64,000 bases of DNA from Chrysopilus asiliformis (Eukaryota > Arthropoda > Insecta > Diptera > Rhagionidae). A program made the position numbers and the translations under genes. The stretch lies in contig OZ035962.1 of NCBI GenBank assembly GCA_964034945.1, positions 104,542,034 to 104,606,033 on the forward strand, written 5' to 3'. Positions 57,357 to 64,000 of this stretch are shown here, piece by piece (the stretch's first letter is position 1; each line of letters begins with the position of its first letter). The notes beneath the pieces were generated by a model. That model saw only the letters and a program-made list of their open reading frames with translations. It did not search any database and had not been told where the DNA came from.

Positions 57357-60300
57357 ATGCCCATGAAAGACTTGCTCCATCGACTACAGCCAGTTCAATT
57401 GTATATCGTTTTAACGCTGTCGATATGTTATTTTCTGGCCCAATTATTTCTCAGTCATATCACACATGCTCTCACTCTGCTAGTCGATTCTTATCACATG
57501 TTGTGTAACATCATAGCACTATCCGGATGCATTTTAACCATAAAGGTACTTGTATTTTACTACATTATTATTATTACTAGATTTAAGTTAAATAGTAAAA
57601 ACTATAACAGTAATCGGCATTGGGATGATCCGATGACTTGTTTCATTTAAACTCAATATTACAAATCGTAGCTATGTATGGGTTGTAAGCAATTTATGCA
57701 TTTTTTTTTATTCATTTCGATGATTTCTCGTGTTATTTAAGGAGATCATCGTAACCATTCGATTTTCTTGGCATTGGTTTCATTTAGGTTATTGATACTA
57801 TTGCGTATTTTAAAAGGTGTGGGCGATCAATCAAGTAAAATATGGATACATTTATTGTTTTGTAACATTAATTCGATTTATGTCCAACGTAATCGTGATT
57901 TAAATTGTGAAAAGGAAAATATGTTTCAGTTTTTTTTTTACCTCAAATTGGAAATTTTGTTATTGTCTTGTAAGGTTTTTTTTTCAACAAAAACACTGAA
58001 TTTTTATAGTTTTGGAAGGATTTTTTCGGAAGGTTAGCCTTTATTATATATTAACTATATTTTCTACATTTTTGCCCATATTTTTATCTATATTTTTACT
58101 GTATATTTCCCTTTATATCTACCTAATTTATGGCTGTTCGTATCTTTTGATTATTTGCCTAAGTAAATATAATAAAATCATTAATAAAATAAGTAAATAC
58201 AATACTATTCTAATGTCTGCTTGGTTATTATATGGCTCACCGTATAGACCAAATTTATGGCGTTTTCAACTGGCAGATTCAGAGCAAACGCTGTTGTAGA
58301 GTAGAGCAAGGTATTCTTGAGCAGATCGCGATCACTTGTACTTGGGAGTCGAGCATTTCATAAAAAAACACGAAGCATAAAACAAATTAAAATTAATTGC
58401 GCCCTAATATATTTGTAGCCAAATAAAATTCTTCCTCACTAGATGAAGAGGATGCCTAGATGAAGAGGAATAAATAGTAACTATGTTAATTTAATAGTTT
58501 TTTTAACCCTCATACTGTCCTTAATAAAAATAACGTATGATGTCTTCGTGGGTCAAAAATGACCCATTATGACCCATTTATGACCCATGAAGACTACAGT
58601 GCTCTTCAATGGATTAAAATATGAACAAATAGATTATTGTTTTCGGTATTCAAAAGAAATTTGTTCACAGAGCCTACACCATACAAACATTGTTCATGTA
58701 GTTGAGAAGATACTTTTAATTAAAATCGAATTTGGTCAGAAATGACCCGAGGACAATATGAGGGTTAAATATTGTGAGGTTTTAAAAAATCGAAAAGGCA
58801 TCTATCCGCGCCAAATAGGATAGTTGTCCCAGTTTTGGGGACAGTTAGAGGATGAAATAAAAAACATCATTTATTTAAAAATTCAAAAAATACTCACGTT
58901 TTGCTGCGTATAAATAACATTTCAAAGGAATATTCCTTTATATAAATCCTTCGAAATTTTTTGCATTTGTGGTATCATCGGTCTGTTGTTGCCAATGTTT
59001 TCGCAATACAGCTACTGCAACTGAAAATTTTGAATAATATAAAAACCTTTAAAACAAAAAGTTTTACTCAGCGGATTATTAATAAATTTGGTCACTTTTC
59101 TGACTGGAATCGCTTGGAAATACTGGTTTGTTTGTATGAGGGAGAGGGAAGGAATGGTCCGATTTTGCCCGTTCAAAATTCTGATCTTAAATAAATAAAA
59201 AATAAATAAATAAATAAATAAATAAGAAAAAATCAATCTTGGTGTTTATTTTAATATTTATAGGACTAAACAATATTTTCTGTAAAAAAATGGTCCTTGG
59301 GTTATTCAGGATATTTCTAGGATTTGTTGCCATATGGTAACACCTAATTTCCACTAATGTTTGTTATGACTTAAATAAACAAATTCCACAAAACTTCTCA
59401 TAATTCTTGAAATTAAAATCATTTTGTAGATATTAATTTGATACTTTGAGGTTTTTTAAGCTAATCTAGTAAATGTTACCGTATGTTAACAAAAAGATTG
59501 GAAGGGTTAATTCGTTCGAGAGTTATGGCGTTCACGGACGGAAACACAGACTGAAATCAAAATCTTTTATCATCCCAAACACCCTAGTGTAATTCATGTC
59601 CGACGATTGGTTCAATACGTTACAAACGGTATACAAAGCCTAATATAGCAGAGTATAAAAAACGATTTTTGTAATAATAACCAAAAACTGCACTAATTTG
59701 CATTATATGCTATTGATAATTCTGGCATTGATTTTGATTGCATTGCAGTGTAATTTGGCATGATTTCAACGCAATCCACTTTCAATGAATTTATATAAAA
59801 TCGAAAAAAAACGTCTACTGCTTGAGCATAAAAAATCGTTCATTGAAATAAAGGTCTCTTATAGGAAGGAATTTAGAATTCTGTTAGCGTTTTGTTGCCT
59901 CAATGACGCTGCCAACGAACAAAAGCCGGAATTATATCAGGTATACCTTTAAAGTACTGCGAGTATCTTTTAATTGTGGAACCATAAGCGTTTGTTATTA
60001 AGTAATCATAATCAATTTAGGTTACATTGGGACTGAAAGTTATACACACTAACCTTTGATATCGAATGCCAGAAAATGTCGTTAGTTTTATTTAAAAATT
60101 GTTATCGGTCGGTATGCAGATGAATTACTTCGTAAGTTTGTTGGTAGCTGGCACGCTCAGCATCAAGGTGATGTCTGACTTGATGGATAAGATATTCTTT
60201 TCCGTATCTAATTGCAGGTAGTGTCACTCAGGCAGGCATTATGGAACTTTTTTTACTTTCCCTTATTGTAATTTTGAAAGCCAGCACATCAAATGATGTA

Positions 60301-63300
60301 AATGACATACAAAGATTGACTATAATTAAACCTGGAAGTCGATTCAAATCACATTCGCATTCTACTTCCAGTTCATTATCATCATCATACAGGAAGGGAC
60401 ATTTTTTACCCATTATTGTATCAACCCATTTGTTAGCTCTCTATAATTCACGTTACCGACATGCAGATATTTTATTAAAGCCTACTTTTTTTTGAATAGT
60501 GTCTGGTCTGTTGCTTTCGAGTGTGAAACGATGATATTAAGTGAGATTGTCGCTGCAAATCTCATGTCACTATTTTTGTATTTTTAGCAAGTGATAATAT
60601 ATGAAAATTAGTTATAAATCTCTCGGAATAATGCGCGAAATTCAATTATTCGAGCGTGTCACTCTCGATTGAGTTTCTAATTAGCACACATTAATATTAA
60701 AGTTTTTTATTTATTTCCGGATATATCAGGCGTTCAATGCAAAAAGGGTCTAACCCAAAATTACTTCGAGATAAATGACTTTGGAATTCTCCGCGAACTA
60801 GTGATCACAATTATTTTGATAAAAAGTTTATATTTGTGGTAAATATATCGCTCACCGGCGGCTATAGTGGCACATTTCATTTTTTTCAGTTCAAAATCAT
60901 GCTTTTTTTCAATTTGGTAGAAAAGCGACAAAATTTTAATAGCACTATCGCCATCTTTCGGAATTGAGAAGAGATATCGATGTGCCGATTTCACAAAAAT
61001 TTGGAGCGTTCAATTTTAAACATAATGGCGTTCACAGTTAAAATTTTCATTTTTTTGAGTTGTGCTACTATAGCCGCCGGTGAGCGATATAAAGAGATGC
61101 TTTGTTAATTGGCAGTAAAAAAATATAATTTTTACCATCTTTTTAATGTGGATTGGCTTATTTCCCATCAACAAATTTTCATATAGCTTAAAATACAATT
61201 TTGGAAATACTATTTTAAACGATTTAGATCGTTTGAGAAAGAAAATTATTCATTTTTTAGGAAAAAAAACAAAAAAAAATGAATGATCCTTCGGGGATCG
61301 TAATTTAGAAAAAATGTACACTAAATTGAAGTATAAAACCCTAAAATCGCGATTTTTTGGCTTAGACCCTTTTTGCTCTGAGCTCCTCATATGTAGTAGA
61401 TATAGATATTAAGTTGCTATCCAATTAAATCGAAAAAGAGTTATTTCTAGATATAATCATGATCACCTTTTTATTATCGATTAAAGACGTTAATTTTTTT
61501 TTATTTAAAATTCAAAGAATTTTTAAAGTCGAATCATAAAATGGAAAAAAATCAAATTCCGTAAATCATTTTTAAAATACTATAAATATTTCAAATCTAC
61601 ATTTCATGTTGAATGATGGCCATTATTTTGTGGTGACTGCTAATTTAATAATACTATAGAAATTCAAACGGTACACAAATAAAAAGAATAATATTTAATT
61701 TAAATAGTTGAACTACGCAGTTTATTTTATTCAATTGTCGCAATTGTTAAGCATGTGTCAACTTTTGGCTGATTATTTGTGGAAAGAACAAATTACTGTC
61801 TGCCGACATTTGTAAATCGAAAACAAATAACTTAAATTTTTGAATCTACAGAGCTTATGTTGCAATCGCTATCTCGTTTAATTTTAAATCATTGTCAAAA
61901 AGACTTTTTTTAACATTTCCTTATTTTTTTCTTATTAAAGCATAGTAACACACCAATAAATCGATCCCAAAACCCAGAGCAAGTGCCCAAAGAAGAAGCT
62001 CGTTTTGTTGAGGTATCCTTAGAAAATCAACAACAACCAACGATACCAACACATAATCATGAACTGAAGTTGAAAAACACATTCGGTTGGACCCGCATCG
62101 ATGTCCTTACCATGTTGATAGTATGTGTATTTCTGGCATCCCTTTCGTTCTCCCTTCTGGTTGAAGCACTTCAGACTCTGGTAAAAACAATTATTTTAAG
62201 ACGCCCAACATTTAAAAGAAAATATTACTTTTGTTCCAGATTCACATTGACCATCAAGATACAATGCATCATCCAATTCCTGTATTAATTTTAGGAGGAA
62301 TTGGCCTCATCATCAATGGCCTGTGTTATTTATTAATTGGTGGTTACACGATGCATCAGGGTAGTTTTCTGCACATAACTTCTACCGGGGAAGTTGTTTT
62401 AGACCACGTGGTCTCTGGGGAATCACTAAAGCCAAAGGAACGGCGTCTTTCAAAGACCAAACGCGATAAAAATCAACAAGCCCAAATAGCCACCCTCCAC
62501 AACCTTAACAAACGACAAGGCTTGGTAGAAATGTTCAGAGATGTTTGCAGTACGTTGTTCGTTATCGTATGTGCCATTATTATATACTTTGCGGATGATG
62601 AATCCGTCACAAAATTCGTCGATCCTTCTATTTCAATTGCGTCGTGTATTCTTCTGCTTATATTAAGCTACCCTTACAGTAAGATTTTTTTTTCTAGTTA
62701 AAAAAAAAACAAATTAATGATTTTATTTTGTACTTACAGTGAAGGAGTCTTGTCTCATTCTTCTGCAAACAATTCCCGGCTCTATTGATATCGAAATGTT
62801 CAGAAGTACTCTACTGACAAAATTCGACGACATTGTGAATGTTCACGATTTACATATTTGGCAATTGACTGCTAGTAAATATGTGTCAACCGCGCATATC
62901 ATTTTCCAAAGCCCAAAAGTCTACACCGCTATCATGGATGACGTCATCAATTTCTTCCACGAACAAGGAATCACTATTGTTACTATTCAACCAGAATTTA
63001 ATAACAGCCCGAAAGTATGCTTAACAAAGACTTGCATGTTTGCCTGTCAGGACCCTACTTGTGTTGATAAGCACTGCTGCCGAGTTGATCATTGCGAGAA
63101 TAAGAAACACCACAAAATTATACCGGCAATTATGATCACTGAGGAAGATCAGACCGTTATAAAAGATGGAGAAACGGTTGCCACTGAAGAAACGATTACA
63201 ACTGAACTTTGTGTCCCAGCACTGTGCGGAAAGAGGTCCAAGTCAATTGAGGACATCCATTTGTGTTCAACATATGGAATTCTAAAAAGATTCTCTAGCG

Positions 63301-63398
63301 AACCGAAACTTTCATCTTGTGATGATCTAAACGGCATTTGTATGGCAGTCAAGGCAAATGAATTGAAAAAGACTGAAACTGATGTGGTTTCGACGTAA
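57357..63398 (+). CDS. SLC30A/ZnT1-like transporter with altered metal site
   Basis: A cation diffusion facilitator of the ZnT1 subfamily. Exons: 57,357-57,545; 61,941-62,180; 62,240-62,678; 62,740-63,398, phases consistent, 508 residues. Six hydrophobic segments (about 14-34, 40-62, 118-140, 156-176, 237-258, 270-288) are followed by a cytosolic domain with NVHDLHIWQLT. NTFGWTRIDVLTM (residues 108 on) is diagnostic of ZnT1-type proteins. The membrane zinc site is normally HxxxD in segments 2 and 5. Here it is H47-xxx-N51 and E240-xxx-D244. A C-terminal cysteine cluster (residues 383-408) and HH pair may bind metal. Intron 1 is 4.4 kb. Probably a ZnT77C-like paralogue, but the orthologue is uncertain. 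AATAAA at 63,645. Confidence 0.9.
58507..58764. mobile_element. 258-bp piggyBac-like MITE with TTAA duplication
   Basis: TTAA (58,503-58,506) then CCCTCATACTGTCCT; at the right AGGACAATATGAGGG then TTAA (58,765-58,768). Inner GGGTCA/TGACCC motifs are repeated. TTAA targets and CCC-starting ends are hallmarks of piggyBac. It sits in ZnT intron 1. Confidence 0.85.
59095..59651 (-). mobile_element. Family-3 DINE-like element, interrupted
   Basis: TTTGTATGAGGGAGAGGGAA and AATGGTCCGATTTTGCCC are the central block. CATCCCAAACACCCTAGTGT, GTTACAAACGGTATAC and GAGTATAAAAAA near 59,650 are the 5' module in reverse. A (TAAA)n run and foreign sequence (about 59,190-59,510) split it. Confidence 0.55.
59190..59226 (+). 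repeat. (AAAT)n microsatellite
   Basis: About eight AAAT units; possibly the tail of a retroposed insert interrupting the family-3 copy. Confidence 0.8.
60120..60495 (+). other. Small ORFs with signal-peptide-like starts in ZnT intron
   Basis: A 35-codon frame from about 60,120 (MNYFVSLLVAGTLSIKVMS) ends at a possible donor CAG/GTAGTG near 60,221. An 84-codon ORF starts at 60,241 (MELFLLSLIVILKASTS). Both have hydrophobic starts followed by polar sequence. No homologue or exon chain is recognised; either could be chance. Confidence 0.2.
60739..61376. mobile_element. Outer inverted-repeat element hosting a second MITE
   Basis: GCAAAAAGGGTCTAA (60,739-60,753) is inverted as TTAGACCCTTTTTGC (61,362-61,376). 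The interval contains a separate MITE. No target duplication found. Confidence 0.5.
60846..61089. mobile_element. 244-bp Tc1/mariner-type MITE with TA target
   Basis: TATCGCTCACCGGCGGCTAT at the left is exactly inverted at the right (ATAGCCGCCGGTGAGCGATA), with similarity continuing beyond. TA lies just outside both ends. Nested in the 60,739-61,376 interval, within ZnT intron 1. Confidence 0.8.
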
Positions 63399-63937
63399 AA
63401 AACCACATTACTGAATTCACAACATTCATCTATAAACTTAAAATGAGCATAAAATCGTTTAAAATAACTTTTAGTAATTGCATTTCTTGCCATGTAATTT
63501 TAAGCCAGGAGCATTAATTATTTGTTTTATATATTGTTTCATTCTGATTTGTGATAAACATATTTGATCTAAGATAAGGACTCATAAAGCAATTGTATTT
63601 TACATTTAACACAATATTTTCTGTATTTTGTTAGTGTTTTACGAAATAAAATTACTTGTTGAACATTTTATTACATTATTTCGTTGCTAAAAATATTTTT
63701 TTTTTCACGCCTCAGTTTAAGTCTGTGAACGATTCGATTTATTTTTGTTTAGCCAACAAAATATAAGTAGAATTCCTCACCAATTTACACTGAACAAATT
63801 CGTCTGAATTTGTTTGGCTCTTTTTAAAAAGTTTATGGTGGCTTGCATAAAGATTGCGATGAATTGTCGCTTCTGTTTCTTTTTTCTAAACATCAGAAAT
63901 GAAAGATATAACATTTTTAAAAATGGAAAAAACCATA

Positions 63938-64000
63938 ACTCGAGCAAAGTTAGTATACCCTTTGGCGCAAACTGGTTTGTGCCTTAGCTAATGGGGTATT
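63938..64000 (-). mobile_element. DINE-like 5' end at the window edge
   Basis: On the minus strand AATACCCCATTAGC..AAAGGGTATACTAACTTTGC is a 5' hairpin followed by a family-1-like TAACTTTGC block. The rest of the sequence does not match families 1-3, so it may be a further family, or only a solo 5' module. Confidence 0.4.

Noticed and set aside
26881..63398. Metal-handling gene cluster (Atox1 plus ZnT)
   Set aside because: The two genes are 30 kb apart with at least six unrelated genes between; no shared regulatory site seen.

Overview
This is an AT-rich nuclear window from an insect, most likely a lower dipteran of fungus-gnat or midge type. The genes have short (about 55-70 bp) GT-AG introns and encode clear orthologues of fly proteins. 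Tetranucleotide (GTCY)n repeats sit inside interspersed elements built like the DINE-1/mini-me elements of Diptera. The species assignment is inference. No rRNA, confident tRNA or CRISPR array was seen.

Layout. Bases 1-26,880 carry no gene I can support. They hold DINE-like elements of at least two families, several terminal-inverted-repeat (TIR) MITEs, a tRNA-like SINE candidate and a decayed transposase. Bases 26,881-48,594 are a compact gene island: Atox1 copper chaperone (-), POC1 centriolar WD40 protein (-), mRpL21 (+), a MADF/BESS factor (-), a sperm-tail PG-rich-repeat protein (-), C2CD3 centriole protein (-), Ric-8A (+) and the complex I subunit NDUFA9/ND-39 (-). Bases 48,600-57,180 are TE-rich intergenic DNA. 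Bases 57,357-63,398 hold an SLC30A/ZnT1-like transporter (+), whose 4.4-kb first intron is loaded with mobile elements. All gene models were spliced by eye; exon phases and total lengths are consistent in every case. Atox1 is built entirely from short exons.

Themes. Three centriole/cilium-type genes (POC1, the PG-rich-repeat gene, C2CD3) lie on the same strand within about 14 kb, interrupted by two other genes. Atox1 and ZnT both handle metals but are 30 kb apart, with no sign of co-regulation.

Most notable signal. The main repeat has eight copies here (about 580 bp each). Each has a 5' terminal hairpin, a (GTCY)n microsatellite, a GGGGGGTACCCCCC palindrome, a 13-bp subterminal inverted repeat and a perfect 10-bp 3' stem-loop. 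This is the architecture of non-autonomous Helentrons (HINE/DINE-1). A second family with different sequence repeats the same architecture. A third is a diverged but collinear relative of the first. Copies recur as close inverted pairs, one inside an intron. One locus has its 5' module inverted in place with a second inverted 5' module appended. The ZnT protein is also unusual: two of the four usual membrane zinc-site residues are replaced.
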